The notes: generated by a model from the sequence alone, not told the origin. A DNA stretch of 64,000 nucleotides from Owenia fusiformis (GCA_903813345.2 CAIIXF020000003.1:3126109-3190108), one strand, 5' to 3'; shown: positions 11,126 to 23,559, numbered from the stretch's first letter. Numbers and translations are program-made.

Positions 11126-11550
11126 TTTGTTAGTCAGAAGAAACTAATAATACACATATAGACGACAGACATCAATCATGGCTTCATTTCACAATCTTTT
11201 CTCCGAACCACGCCAGCAATAATTTGTTAAGAAAATCAGAAGACAGTGGTAGCTAGACTCTCTGTAGTAAATTAATGTTAATTTTGCGTTTCTATTTGTA
11301 TTTTTGCTATACTCGTCGTCTAGCAAAGTCAAAATATCACTTTTATCAACGTTTACAAAATGTCCGTCTTCAATTTTGTTTTCTGTAAACATTGTGACGT
11401 CATATTCCCCATAATTCACAAGTGTAGTACAGTAACATACGCGGTCAATAATATGATATCCCATGATGCACAGGTGAGGTACAGGCAAAACTGTTGACCG
11501 CTAATTGACCAATCAGATGCGAGTATTTACACTGAGGTACTAACAATATA
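11126..11550 (-). mobile_element. body of dispersed element with vestigial 99-aa ORF
   Basis: The sequence from the hairpin to the CTAATTGACCAATCAGATGC segment recurs at about 22.9-23.3, 27.3-27.8 and 28.0-28.3 kb. A minus-strand ORF (11189-11488, 99 aa) contains DILTLLDDEYSKNTNRNAKL. Its spacing resembles the N-terminal SAM-like segment of eukaryotic tyrosine recombinases, but no catalytic domain is present. The other copies carry point changes and frameshifts. Probably a non-autonomous derivative; family not established. Confidence 0.5.
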
Positions 11551-11892
11551 AACTGGTACAAAGAATGAAATCAATAAACCAAAGATGGGGTGTTCTGCTT
11601 GGTGTGTAGATATATAACATTGTAAAATAGTATTTCCATTTTATAGCATTTTCATTGTAAAAAGTATTTCCATTGTGAAAAAGTTTTTTCTTGAATTGAA
11701 CTGAATTAGAAGGTGCCTCATGTACTTAATCAACAGTCACTATAGCAACCATAATTTTGGACGCAGTTTTGTCACTAACCTTTGACTCAAACATATATTT
11801 GTCGTAGTTTATGTCTGCCAAGTTTTATGAAATGACGCAAACTATTGTAAAATTACCTTGTAAAACTACATTGTACCTTTTATTTGCCATAC

Positions 11893-13387
11893 AGAACTTT
11901 ACCTGCGTTGGTAGAACTATATAAAAGCTGATGCTATAAGAAGTGTAGTGAAGAGTTGACTTGGCCAGATGACTGGGCTTATGTCCCCATAGCCATGAAC
12001 ATTAGAGAATGTGACTTACCTGCGTTGGTAGAACTATAAAAGCTGATGCTATAAGAAGTGTAGTAAAGAGTTGACTTGGCCAGATAACTGGGCTTATGTC
12101 CCCATAGCCATGAACATTAGAGAATGTGACTTACCTGCGTTGGTAGAACTATAAAAGCTGATGCTATAAGGAGTGTAGTGAAGAGTTGACTTGGCCAGAT
12201 ATCTGGGCTTATGTCCCCATAGCCAACAGTAGAGAATGTGACTTACCTGTGTTGGTAGAACTATAAAAGCTGATGCTATAAGGAGTGTAGTAAAGAGTTG
12301 ACTTGGCCAGATAACTGGGCTTATGTCCCCATAGCCATGAACATTAGAGAATGTGACTTACCTGCGTTGGAAGAACTATAAAAGCTGATGCTATAAGAAG
12401 TGTAGTAAAGAGTTGACTTGGCCAGATAACTGGGCTTATGTCCCCATAGCCATGAACATTAGAGAATGTGACTTACCTGCGTTGGTAGAACTATAAAAGC
12501 TGATGCTATAAGAAGTGTAGTAAAGAGTTGACTTGGCCAGATAACTGGGCTTATGTCCCCATAGCCATGAACATTAGAGAATGTGACTTACCTGCGTTGG
12601 TAGAACTATAAAAGCTGATGCTATAAGAAGTGTAGTAAAGAGTTGACTTGGCCAGATAACTGGGCTTATGTCCCCATAGCCATGAACATTAGAGAATGTG
12701 ACTTACCTGCGTTGGTAGAACTATAAAAGCTGATGCTATAAGAAGTGTAGTAAAGAGTTGACTTGGCCAGATAACTGGGCTTATGTCCCCATAGCCATGA
12801 ACATTAGAGAATGTGACTTACCTGCGTTGGTAGAACTATAAAAGCTGATGCTATAAGAAGTGTAGTAAAGAGTTGACTTGGCCAGATAACTGGGCTTATG
12901 TCCCCATAGCCATGAACATTAGAGAATGTGACTTACCTGCGTTGGTAGAACTATAAAAGCTGATGCTATAAGAAGTGTAGTAAAGAGTTGACTCGGCCAG
13001 ATAACTGGGCTTATGTCTCCATAGCCATGAACATTAGAGAATGTGACTTACCTGCGTTGGTAGAACTATAAAAGCTGATGCTATAAGAAGTGTAGTAAAG
13101 AGTTGACTTGGCCAGATATCTGGGCTTATGTCTCCATAGCCAACAGTAGAGAATGTGACTTACCTGTGTTGGTAGAACTATAAAGGCTGATGCTATAAGG
13201 AGTGTAGTAAAGAGTTGACTTGGCCAGATATCTGGGCTTATGTCTCCATAGCCAACAGTAGAGAATGTGACTTACCTGTGTTGGTAGAACTATAAAGGCT
13301 GATGCTATAAGGAGTGTAGTAAAGAGTTGACTTGGCCAGATATCTGGGCTTATGTCTCCATAGCCAACAGTAGAGAATGTGACTTAC
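11893..13387 (-). repeat. exon-end/5' splice-site minisatellite C (112/115-bp units)
   Basis: Thirteen copies (the farthest near 11893 with an altered donor) of the last about 108 bp of the pore/S6 exon plus GTAA. Donors fall at 12014, 12129, 12241, 12356, 12471, 12586, 12701, 12816, 12931, 13046, 13158 and 13270; the genuine donor is at 13382. Each unit runs from GTCACATTCTCTA through the pore/S6 code to CAG, then GTAA, then the next GTCACATTC. The three copies beside the real exon are 112 bp; most distal ones are 115 bp with GTTCATGGC in place of TGTTGGC. Copies are almost identical. Confidence 0.97.
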
Positions 13388-13571
13388 CTGTGTTGGTAGA
13401 ACTATAAAAGCTGATGCTATAAGGAGTGTAGTAAAGAGTTGACTTGGCCAGATATCTGGGCTTATGTCTCCATAGCCAACAGTAGAGAATGTGACGATGA
13501 CAAACCAGAATGACTGGAATAAATCCATGTGTGTGTAGCCTGCCCTCTGAATGTGTTGTATACCACACATA
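13388..13571 (-). CDS. KCNT: Slo2 exon: pore loop and S6, TVGYGD filter
   Basis: 184 bp, acceptor AATTTCAG, donor GTAAGT. Encodes CGIQHIQRAG, the pore helix (LFQSFWFVIVTFS), the selectivity filter TVGYGDISP, then [19 protein letters not shown] of S6. The filter is intact, so a K+-selective pore is expected. A second AG eighteen bases upstream (TTTTTCAG|TATGTG) copies the real acceptor context (TTTCAG|TATGTG) and would break the phase. Confidence 0.98.
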
Positions 13572-13825
13572 CTGAAATTATATGCCACATACTGAAAAAT
13601 CCACCAACTTTCATATCTAGATATCTATTTTGGAAAATCTGAAAATCACTGAAACTAAACTATAAACTAAATATGTGAAGTTGAGCAAATCCGCCAAATT
13701 AACCAAAGTCATATTAAGTGAGTTTAGTCAAATTAAGTACACTACAGTATGTCACCACTTCAAATTGGTAGTGACAAAAATTACCAAATTTTCATACATC
13801 AACTTTTATTATGGGAAAAACTTAC

Positions 13826-13920
13826 CTTGTAAATATAAGACATGCTATTGTGACTGCTAAAATGACTAACTGCTGAGCCAATGCTGACTGATTTTTCTGC
13901 ATTACTCTGTGGAGATCATT
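13826..13920 (-). CDS. KCNT: Slo2 exon: S5 region, NDLHRVMQKNQSALAQQ
   Basis: 95 bp, acceptor GTTTTCAG, donor GTAAGT. Encodes NDLHRVMQKNQSALAQQL and VILAVTIACLIFT, i.e. the S4-S5 link and hydrophobic S5. Homologous to NDLHRAILRTQSAMFNQ and the following S5 of KCNT1. Phase AG|T gives Ser before MCGIQH. Confidence 0.95.
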
Positions 13921-14235
13921 CTGAAAACATGTTTAACGTATATTAAAACTCAGGTTGGGCCATAGGATATTGGGGTTCATTTTTTTCTGAAAACATGTTA
14001 AACGTACATTAATAAGACATTACATTGATTAGAAATACTCCTGCAAGGGTGTAAATATTACTGATATGTATATATGATTAAAATAAAAATAAAAAACTAA
14101 GTTAGAACCAGTAGAACCAGTCTTAGTGGAACACATTTGGTACCTCTGTCAAGTGTTTCACTTGAGAGGTGTTCCACTTATAGAGGTTCATCTAACATTA
14201 AGTCAGTTTGTCTTGGGACTCTAAAAAAATATATT

Positions 14236-17231
14236 AATATACCTACAAGCATATTCCCCAAAACTAACTTGGCCAAAATATATTAATATACTTACAGGCA
14301 TATTCTCCAATGCTGACTTGGCCAAAATATATTAATATACTTAACTTATACAAAAAACGAACTTGGTTAAAATATATTCATATACTTACAAGCATATTCC
14401 CCAATACTAACTTGGTTAAAATATATTAATATACTTACAAGCATATTCTCCAACGCTGACTTGGCCAAAATATATTAATATACTTACAAGCATATTCTCC
14501 AACGCTGACTTGGCCAAAATATATTAATATACTTACAAGCATATTCTCCAATGCTGACTTGGCCAAAATATATTAATATACTTACAAGCATATTCTCCAA
14601 TGCTGACTTGGCCAAAATATATTAATATACCTACAAGCATATTCCCCAAAACTAACTTGGTTAAAATATATTAATATACTTACAAGCATATTCTCCAACG
14701 CTGACTTGGCCAAAATATATTAATATACTTACAAGCATATTCTCCAACGCTGACTTGGTTCAAATATATTAATATACTTACAAGCATATTCTCCAATGCT
14801 GACTTGGCCAAAATATATTAATATACTTACAAGCATATTCTCCAACGCTGACTTGGCCAAAATATATTAATATACTTACAAGCATATTCTCCAATGCTGA
14901 CTTGGCCAAAATATATTAATATACCTACAAGCATATTCCCCAAAACTAACTTGGTTAAAATATATTAATATACTTACAAGCATATTCTCCAACGCTGACT
15001 TGGCCAAAATATATTAATATACTTACAAGCATATTCTCCAACGCTGACTCGGCCAAAATATATTAATATACTTACAAGCATATTCTCCAATGCTGACTTG
15101 GCCAAAATATATTAATATACTTACAAGCATATTCTCCAATGCTGACTTGGCCAAAATATATTAATATACTTACAAGCATATTCTCCAACGCTGACTTGGC
15201 CAAAATATATTAATATACTTACAAGCATATTCTCCAATGCTGACTTGGCCAAAATATATTAATATACCTACAAGCATATTCCCCAAAACTAACTTGGTTA
15301 AAATATATTAATATACTTACAAGCATATTCTCCAATGCTTACTTGGCCAAAATATATTAATATACTTACAAGCATATTCTCCAACGCTGACTTGGCCAAA
15401 ATATATTAAAATACTTACAAGCATATTCTCCAATGCTGACTTGGCCAAAATATATTAATATACTTACAAGCATATTCCCCAAAACTAACTTGGTTAAAAT
15501 ATATTAATATACTTACAAGCATATTCTCCAACGCTGACTTGGCCAAAATATATTAATATACTTACAAGCATATTCTTCAACGCTGACTTGGCCAAAATAT
15601 ATTAATATACTTACAAGCATATTCTCCAACGCTGACTTGGCCAAAATATATTAATATACTTACAAGCATATTCTCCAAAACTAACTTGGTTAAAATATAT
15701 TAATATACTTACAAGCATATTCTCCAACGCTGACTTGGCTAAAATATATTAATATACTTACAAGCATATTCTCCAACGCTGACTTGGCTAAAATATATTA
15801 ATATACTTACAAGCATATTCTCCAACGCTGACTTGGCCAAAATATATTAATATACTTACAAGCATATTCTCCAACGCTGACTTGGCCAAAATATATTAAT
15901 ATACTTACAAGCATATTCTCCAACGCTGACTTGGCCAAAATATATTAATATACTTACAAGCATATTCTCCAAAACTAACTTGGTTAAAATATATTAATAT
16001 ACTTACAAGCATATTCTCCAACGCTGACTTGGCTAAAATATATTAATATACTAACAAGCATATTCTCCAACGCTGACTTGGCTAAAATATATTAATATAC
16101 TTACAAGCATATTCTCCAATGCTGACTTGGCCAAAATATATTAATATACTTACAAGCATATTCTCCAACGCTGACTTGGCCAAAATATATTAATATACTT
16201 ACAAACATATTCCCCCATACTAACTTGACCAAAATATATTAATATACTAACAAGCATATTCTCCAATGCTGACTTGACCAAAATACATTAATATACTTAC
16301 AAGCATATTCTCCAACGCCGACTTGGCCAAAATATATTAATATACTTACAAGCATATTCTCCAACGCTAACTTGGCCAAAATATATTAATATACTTACAA
16401 GCATATTCTCCAACGCTGACTTGGTTAAAATATATTAATATACTTACAAGCATATTCCCCAAAACTAACTTGGTTAAAATATATTAATATACTTACAAGC
16501 ATATTCTCCAACGCTGACTTGGCCAAAATATATTAATATACTTACAAGCATATTCTCCAACGCTAACTTGGCCAAAATATATTAATATACTTACAAGCAT
16601 ATTCTCCAACGCTGACTTGGCCAAAATATATTAATATACTTATAAGCATATTCTCCAATGCTGACTTGGCCAAAATATATTAATATACTTACAAGCATAT
16701 TCTCCAACGCTGACTTGGCCAAAATATATTAATATACTTACAAGCATATTCTCCAATGCTGACTTGGCCAAAATATATTAATATACTTACAAGCATATTC
16801 TCCAATGCTAACTTGGCTAAAATATATTAATATACTTACAAGCATATTCTCCAACGCTGACTTGGCCAAAATATATTAATATACTTACAAGCATCTTCTC
16901 CAACGCTGACTTGGCCAAAATATATTAATATACTTACAAGCATATTCTCCAACGCTGACTTGGCTAAAATATATTAATATACTTACAAGCATCTTCTCCA
17001 ACGCTGACTTGGCCAAAATATATTAATATACTTACAAGCATCTTCTCCAACGCTGACTTGGCCAAAATATATTAATATACTTACAAGCATATTCTCCAAC
17101 GCTGACTTGGCCAAAATATATATATATACTTACAAGCATATTCTCCAACGCTGACTTGGCCAAAATATATTAATATACCTACAAGCATATTCTCCAACAC
17201 TGACTTGGCCAAAATATATTAATATACTTAC
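14236..17231 (-). repeat. exon-end/5' splice-site minisatellite B (49-bp unit, about 61 copies)
   Basis: Each 49-bp unit, read on the minus strand, is GGCCAAGTCAGCGTTGGAGA plus ATATGCTT (the code for AKSALENML, the last codons of the S4 exon), then GTAAGTATATTAATATATTT and T. The array fills most of the intron after the 17232-17315 exon. Most copies keep GTAAGT; a minority have GTAGGT. Some copies have variant exon parts (TTAGTTTTGGGGAATATGCT). Variant types recur in a regular order, pointing to amplification of multi-unit blocks. Confidence 0.98.
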
Positions 17232-17315
17232 AAGCATATTCTCCAACGCTGACTTGGCCAACCAACAGTTGAGGAAAACTGGTATGAATAAATTTCTCAG
17301 AGGTTCAGAAAATAT
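17232..17315 (-). CDS. KCNT: Slo2 exon: S4, [21 protein letters not shown]
   Basis: 84 bp, acceptor TATTTTCAG, donor GTAAGT. Encodes [20 protein letters not shown] and KSALENML, nearly the same as [24 protein letters not shown] of KCNT1. Like other Slo2 channels this segment lacks the regularly spaced arginines of voltage-sensing S4. Its last 28 bp plus donor are the seed of the 49-bp array. Confidence 0.97.
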
Positions 17316-18137
17316 CTGAAAATATAAATTGAGTTCAGAAAATGGGTCATTGGAAAATTGCAAAGTCTTTCTCAACAAATGGAAAAATAGTGAAAACTGA
17401 AACTTCAGTAGATAATAATTTTAAATCATTTCTAAATGTTATTTTATATGAACATTTAAAATATGATATACAATATCACACAAACTATTTTGAATACTCA
17501 TTGATGAAAATTTATACACTTTTACTTGCATAGAGTCTGTTAGCGTTAGGAATGTATGGTGTCTAATTGTCAACATGGGAAAACAAAGATTTTGGGATGA
17601 GCCCCTTTGTCTTTACTGTACTCCTGGCCATTTTTGCATGCTGCTATATTTCACACTTTTCACGAGTTTTGGAAAATCGCAGAATATAATAGCCAGGAAA
17701 TTCCCAAAGTTTGTATATTTGCAAAATATAATAACCACGAAACTTCAAAATTGCAAAAGTGTGAAATATAATACCATCAAATATTAGTTGAAGTACAATA
17801 TCTAATGAAATTTTAAAAATTTTGATTTGTTTTACATTTGAAACCAACACTCTTTAATAACTAACAAAACCATCATTTACAACCTCCCTTAATATAATTA
17901 ACTATCACGGGTAGTTCCCCGTACACTGGGTACACCAGATGGTTGCAAATTTGCTCCAAATACAACCAAATTTCAAAATTATCCTGAGGGATAATCCCCA
18001 AGAACGCTCATTTTTTACTTCGCTTAACTCTTGTTCCCATGGTGGCGTACTGCTGTGAAAAATAGCGCTACACCCATGACTATGCTATTCTTCAACTAAT
18101 AATTGGATGGCATCAATAAACTTTTGCAAGAACTTAC
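17316..18137. other. intron, nothing recognised
   Basis: AT-rich intron between the S3 and S4 exons. Short local repeats (GCAAAATATAATA, GGAAATTCC) occur near 17650-17760. No coding signal. Confidence 0.45.
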
Positions 18138-18212
18138 CGTTATAATAAAAGGAACTGTGTTGATGAGCTCAAGGATAAAGCCAAATGAGAGAATTTGTTG
18201 AAGGATATTTCC
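18138..18212 (-). CDS. KCNT: Slo2 exon: S3, GNILQQILSFGFILELINTV
   Basis: 75 bp, 25 codons, acceptor TTTTTTCAG, donor GTAAGT. Encodes GNILQQILSFGFILELINTV then PFIIT, matching [20 protein letters not shown] and PFIIT of KCNT1. Too short to stand out as an ORF but unambiguous by homology and phase. Confidence 0.95.
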
Positions 18213-18817
18213 CTGAAAAAATAAAATCAGCATTATAATATATAAAAAAATCAGTATGAAGTGTGTAAAATCAGCATAGTCTATGAAATCAGCATAAAAT
18301 TTAAAAAAACAAGCATTTTAAGGTTTTAAAATAAACATTATAATAAAGTCTATAAAATCCGCATTATGAAATCTATCAAACAAATAAAGTCTATAAAATA
18401 AGCATCATATTAGAAAAAAGCAAGATTTTAGGGTTTATAAAATCAGCATTATATTTAGCTTATGATTGGCATTTATATTAAATTCACCACTAAATTAACA
18501 ACTTCCACAAGTCAATTGCTATTTTTTGCCATTTTATTTATTTATAAATAACAGAAATGACAGCTTTTTATAGCAATGGTTGACAGTCATACATCTATAA
18601 GCTCTCAAATTAATGAAAATTGAAATTAATCTGACAGACTAAAACGACACTTTAAACTGACACTTTAATGAAATCTCTATTTCCCGATAGAGTGGTATAA
18701 TGCACTTCTAAAAATATTCTGAATGTTTAAAAATATCCAAAACATTATGAAGAATTGTATATTTATATTAGTAGCTTATATTTTTCTTCTTTATTTGAAA
18801 TTGATTTTGCAAACTTA

Positions 18818-19177
18818 CTTTCTTGAAATGTTGCCCTGATTTTCAGCCCTTCCCGACCCTGTTTTTTCAATGTTGAATGCATCAGAATGTTGCATTTAGA
18901 GATACAGTTAGCCTCTTTAAAGGAAAATAGGGTTCATGCAGAGGTTTTAAAGATATCAATTATGGGTGACCAAAATAAAGCTGAAAGCAATGGATCGCAT
19001 GAGTTTTCCCTATGGGAAAATACCATTGAAAATATTGTTTTCCACTTTATTCTGAATGAATCAATTTTTCCTGTTAAGAGGTTAACTGTGTCTCAAATCG
19101 CAACATATAGATGCATCAAACATTGAAAAAACAGGGGTGGAGAAGGTCGAAAATCAGGACAACCTTTCAGAAAAAAC
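18818..19177. mobile_element. MITE-like element with about 50-bp terminal inverted repeats
   Basis: The left end (TTGCCCTGATTTTCAGCCC, then CTGTTTTTTCAATGTTGAAT) and right end (the inverse of the same with a few mismatches) are inverted copies around about 250 bp of unrelated sequence. The 79-aa ORF inside is not recognisable. Confidence 0.75.
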
Positions 19178-19254
19178 GTGTTGGTCGGGCATTTGTACTT
19201 TTCCTGTCTTTCAAGCTCAAATTATCTTATCGCCTCTATGAGTGCTTGTCCTGG

Positions 19255-19505
19255 AGTTAATACAGCTCTAGAACTTCCTACCACGTAACATGTGTGAAAA
19301 TTTGAAGTAAACTCATTAGGTGGTTTTCCTGGAATTGTGATGACAAGATTTATCTAAAAACTTCCAAGATGGCCGCCAGAATACAAGATGGCTGCCGAAA
19401 AGTTATTCAGCTCTAGAACTTTTAAACATGTAACATGTATGAAAATTTGAAGAAAATCCGTCAAGTGGTTTTCCTGGAATCGTGATGACAAGAAAGTGAG
19501 ATGCT
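19255..19505. repeat. two-copy direct repeat, about 125 bp
   Basis: Two copies, both starting with CAGCTCTAGAACTT and ending TTTTCCTGGAAT(T/C)GTGATG. About 80 percent similar by eye. No coding function seen. Confidence 0.7.
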
Positions 19506-20076
19506 GCCCGCCTGCCCGCTGCCCACCCATCAAGCTGACGACAATATTGTAACTTTTTAGGTACAATAAAAATCTGTAACATTGTATAATACAAAACAAA
19601 AACAGAAATAGTAAATAATGAAATTATATCTTATATAGACTTATTTAAATCGTTAGACTGTAACATTAAAATTTAAAAAAAATTAAACAGTGTTAAATGA
19701 GTTATAACACCCACTGTGAGTTTGGAGTCCATTTTGATCATTTTTCACTTGATATCATTTGAAATATTCTTGAGGTCAAAGTGTTAATGACATTTCTGCT
19801 TATCTATTTTATATTCAAACAAAATCTTCAAATACAAAAAAGTATTTTGAAAAATGACCCCCTGTGTAGCCCCAAATAAATGATAATATTGTGAATAATC
19901 AAGCACTTATATCAGTGATATCGAATCTACCAGTACAATCTATTTATATAAAGCAGTGTTGCTTCAGAGGGGGGAGGCTATTTAATTTTTCATGAGAGAG
20001 TAAAAACTTATATGGCACTGGGATATCTCGTCTCCATTCATTCTTTCTGTCTGTTCTTTAAACAGACATACAAAAA

Positions 20077-21055
20077 TTGAATTTAAGTTTTTCATTAGAA
20101 AGATTTATACATGTTTAATTAATGTTAATTTACCAATTGATGTTCAATTAGAATTGTTTGATACGTTAATATTACCTATTTTGTGTTATGGCTGTGAAAT
20201 ATGGGGATTTTCGAAGGCTATAAAAAATTGTGAAGTCTTACACCTCAAATTTTGTAAATACATACTCAGAGTAAAAGCAACTACACCCTCATTCATGATA
20301 TATGGTGAATTGGGGCGCTACCCTTTGGAAATACACATTAAAACAAGAATGGTAAATTTTTGGGGTAAATTGATACAAAGTAAAACAACAAGTAGTTCCA
20401 TTTATAAAGCTATGCTTCAATTACATATAAGGGGTATATACAGCTCACCATGGTTAAGTACAGTAGAAAATATTTTAAATGACTGTAGATTTTCATATAT
20501 TTGGAATAGACAAGAGTTTATATCAAGGGATGCATTGAAACATATGGTGAAGAGGAAACTAAAAAATCAATTCCTACAGCAATGGCTATCAGACTTAGAT
20601 AAATCTAAAACTTCATATTTTACATATTGTAGCATTAAGAACAAATTTATTTTTGAACCCTATTTATGTCAACCAATAAGCACTAGATTATATATAACAA
20701 AACTTAGAACTTCAAATCATAATCTTCCTATAGAAACAGGGAGATACATAAAAAGACCAAGGTTAGAGAGAGTGTGTACCAAATGTAGCAGACTAGGAGA
20801 TGAGTACCATTATATTTTAGAATGTAAACTTTTTGAAGATGAAAGAAAAATACTTCTAGATAACTACTTCATTAAACAACCAAATATGTTAAAATTTAAA
20901 AGTTTGTTGTCAAATATTAAATATTCTGTGCAATTAAGTAAATTGATGAAGATTATTGGTGGTAGTGAATTAAACTAAACTGTATTATCATTGTATGTAT
21001 ATGTACTATTTTATGCTCACAAGTGTGGGTAGAAGTAAAGAATAAAAAAGAATAA
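20077..21055 (+). mobile_element. 5'-truncated LINE (non-LTR retrotransposon) insertion
   Basis: It interrupts a host-repeat copy. Left of about 20103 and right of about 21056 the sequence matches uninterrupted copies at 25.5 and 28.5 kb. The 3' end has an AATAAAAAAGAATAA-type A-rich tail. Only the last part of the element's ORF is present, as expected for target-primed insertion with 5' truncation. Left boundary is uncertain by about 20 bp. Confidence 0.85.
20095..20978 (+). CDS. LINE ORF2 C-terminal fragment (post-RT region, CCHC-like motif)
   Basis: About 290 codons open to the TAA at 20976-20978. The first part (VQLELFDTLILPILCYGCEIWG region) is the thumb/connection sequence after the reverse-transcriptase palm of many LINE proteins. 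The end has a CTKC-x8-H-x4-C knuckle (CTKCSRLGDEYHYILEC). Endonuclease and RT palm are missing, so it is a dead fragment although its frame is intact. Clade (CR1/L2/RTE-like) cannot be fixed from this piece. Confidence 0.8.
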
Positions 21056-22480
21056 GTGTAGATTCACCAAAAAATGGGTTTTATACAGTTTTACTTTTTT
21101 AATATCAAAATCATTTTCCAGGGTTAAAAAATTAAACTTTTAGACAAATGAAAAGTTGTATATTTCTTTGAATAGGTTATATTTATCTTCTTAATTTGAT
21201 ATGAATTTCTAACCACATTTGATACTACTTTTTTTATACTACTAAGTTTATTACGAGAATATCAAGATTTTTACAAAAATTCCTTTAATTTTGTTTACTA
21301 TACTTTACTGGAATCTTTCTTGTTAGTTTGTTTATTATCAAGACTCAAATCTGATTGGTTGATGAGCAGTCAACGAACTGTTGTTGACTGAAACTAGGTA
21401 CTGTTGAACACTATTTTTGGAGAATATCTTGAGAAGATCAAATATTTTTTTGACCTTGAGAATGTCAACGAAGGTCATTGTGTGAAATATTCTTGAGGTC
21501 AGCGTTAATGACATTGCAGATTTTCTTTTCTCAACCTTCGGTTTCTCGGTTTACAGTATCAGTATACAAGTTTGCCGGTTGACCTCTGGAGAGGTCAAGA
21601 ATTGTATAATGTTGTTGACCGCTACTAGGTACCTATGATTGCTATTTTTGAAAATTCTTTGAGAAGATCAAATATTTTTTTGACCTTGAGAAAGTCACTG
21701 AAGGTCCTTGTGTCAAATATTCCTAAGGTCAAAGTGTTTATGACATTTCTGCTTATCTATTTTATATTCAAACAAAATCTTTAAACACAAAAAAATCTTT
21801 TACAAAATGACACCTTTGTTGAACACTATTTTTGGAGAATATCTTGAGAAGATCAAATATTTTTTTGACCTTGAGAATGTCAACGAAGGTAATTGTGTGA
21901 AATATTCTTGAGGTCAGTGTTAATGACATTTCTGCTTATCTATTATATATTCAAACAAAATCCTAAAACACAGAAAAATCTTTTACAAAAGGACCACCTT
22001 TGTACTCCCAAATAAATGATACATAGAACCATTTGAAAAAAAAAAACTCATCAGCCAGGTGCCATACTAAAAATCAGGGCAAATGTGACCAAGGCATATG
22101 GCATATGTAAGGTCAAATCACCATTCACTCTTTCTGTCTGTTCTTTGCACAGACATACAAAGATTCAAATTAAGTTATATTTTAGGTACTACTCATTTTC
22201 TGTTTAATAAATATATATTCACCAAATAATTGGTTTTATAGCGTTTTACTTTCTAAATATGAATTCATTTTCCAGGGTTACAGAATTAAACTTATAAACA
22301 TATGAAAAGTTGTATATTTATTTGAATAGAATATATTTATCTTCTTAATTTGATATGGATTTTCTAACCACATTTGATACTACTTTTTTATACTACTAAG
22401 TTTATTACAAGAGTATTAAGATTTTTACAAAAATTCCTTAGTTTTGTTTACTATACTTTACTGGAATCTTTCTTGTTAGT

Positions 22481-22838
22481 TAAGAGGGGGAATAACCCCA
22501 GAGTTCAAAGATGACATATGCTTATAATGTAAACCTGTATTGAGATGACCCACGTCTCTGATTGGTCAAAATCGACAAACAATAATGGCGGATTCAAAAT
22601 TTTCTAATAACGCTTCGAGTAATATTATGTTAATTTCTGGCATGTTAACCAATATCATAGCTTGTTATTTCACATCAAGATAAAGTGAGATAGGAATATG
22701 CTTAAATCGATTAAAACATCACAACAATGTGTTATATTCAAAAACTAACTGGTGAGAATTTCCGCAAACAAAGGTGGTACGCAAGAGACGTAATATGCCA
22801 GTCATCACTAAAGCTCTTGGGCTTTGCCTCCTCTTTTT
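22481..22838. mobile_element. TSD-flanked insertion, about 358 bp
   Basis: Sequence between two TTAGT copies (22476-22480 and 22839-22843). It splits the host block CTTGTTAGT/TTGTTAATTATT that is uninterrupted elsewhere. Ends are roughly inverted (AAGAGGGGG at left, CCTCCTCTTT at right). No ORF of note; non-autonomous DNA element likely. Confidence 0.65.
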
Positions 22839-23559
22839 TTAGTTTGTTAATTATTCAGACCCAAATCTGATTGGTCGATGAGCAGTCAACAATATGTATT
22901 GTTAGTACCTTAATGTAAATACTCGCATCTGATTGGTCAATTAGCGGTCAACATTTTTGCCTGTACCCCAACGGTGCATCAGGGATATCATATTATTGAC
23001 TGCATATGTTACCTTATGAATTATGGGGAATATGACGTCATAATGTTTACAGAAAAAATGGTAGATGTACATTTTGTAAATGTTGATGAAAGTGATATTT
23101 TGAGTTTGCTAGACAATAAGTATAGCAAAATACAAATAGAAACGTAAAATTAACATTAATTTACTAGTGAGTATGCAGCGATGTGCCAAAAACAGAGAGT
23201 TTAGCTACCACTGTCTTCAGATTTTCTTAAAAATTATTGCTGGCTTGATTCAGAGAAAAGATTGTGAAATGAGGCCATGCCAATTGATGATTGTCGTCTA
23301 TATGTGTATTATAAGTTTCTTCTGACTAACAAAACAATTGTAGACCTCTCCACTCGGTCAACCGTCAAAATCATATACCTCTACTGTAAACCTTGAAACT
23401 ACTGTTGACCTTGACCTTCAGTTTCTCGGTTTACAGTCTCAGTACACAAGTTTGCCAGTTGAACTCTGGAGAGGTCAAGAATTGTATACTTTTGACAGTT
23501 GACCGAGTGGAGAGGTCTACAACTGTTTTGTTAGTCAGAAGAAACTAATAATACACATA

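Noticed and set aside
13238-13388. Continuation of the pore/S6 ORF beyond CAG as coding sequence
   Set aside because: It runs into duplicated exon pieces out of frame and ends in a stop. Splicing at GTAAGT to 10932 gives the conserved [13 protein letters not shown] continuation.
14236-17231. CRISPR-like array (49-bp regular repeats)
   Set aside because: There are no variable spacers; the whole unit repeats and contains exon code plus a splice donor, in a eukaryotic intron.
22940-23215. 26-bp difference (GTGAGTATGCAG...) between element copies at 11.3 and 23.2 kb as a spliced-out intron
   Set aside because: The missing segment does not end at an AG that would leave the observed CAGAGAG junction, and it is too short; an ordinary indel is simpler.
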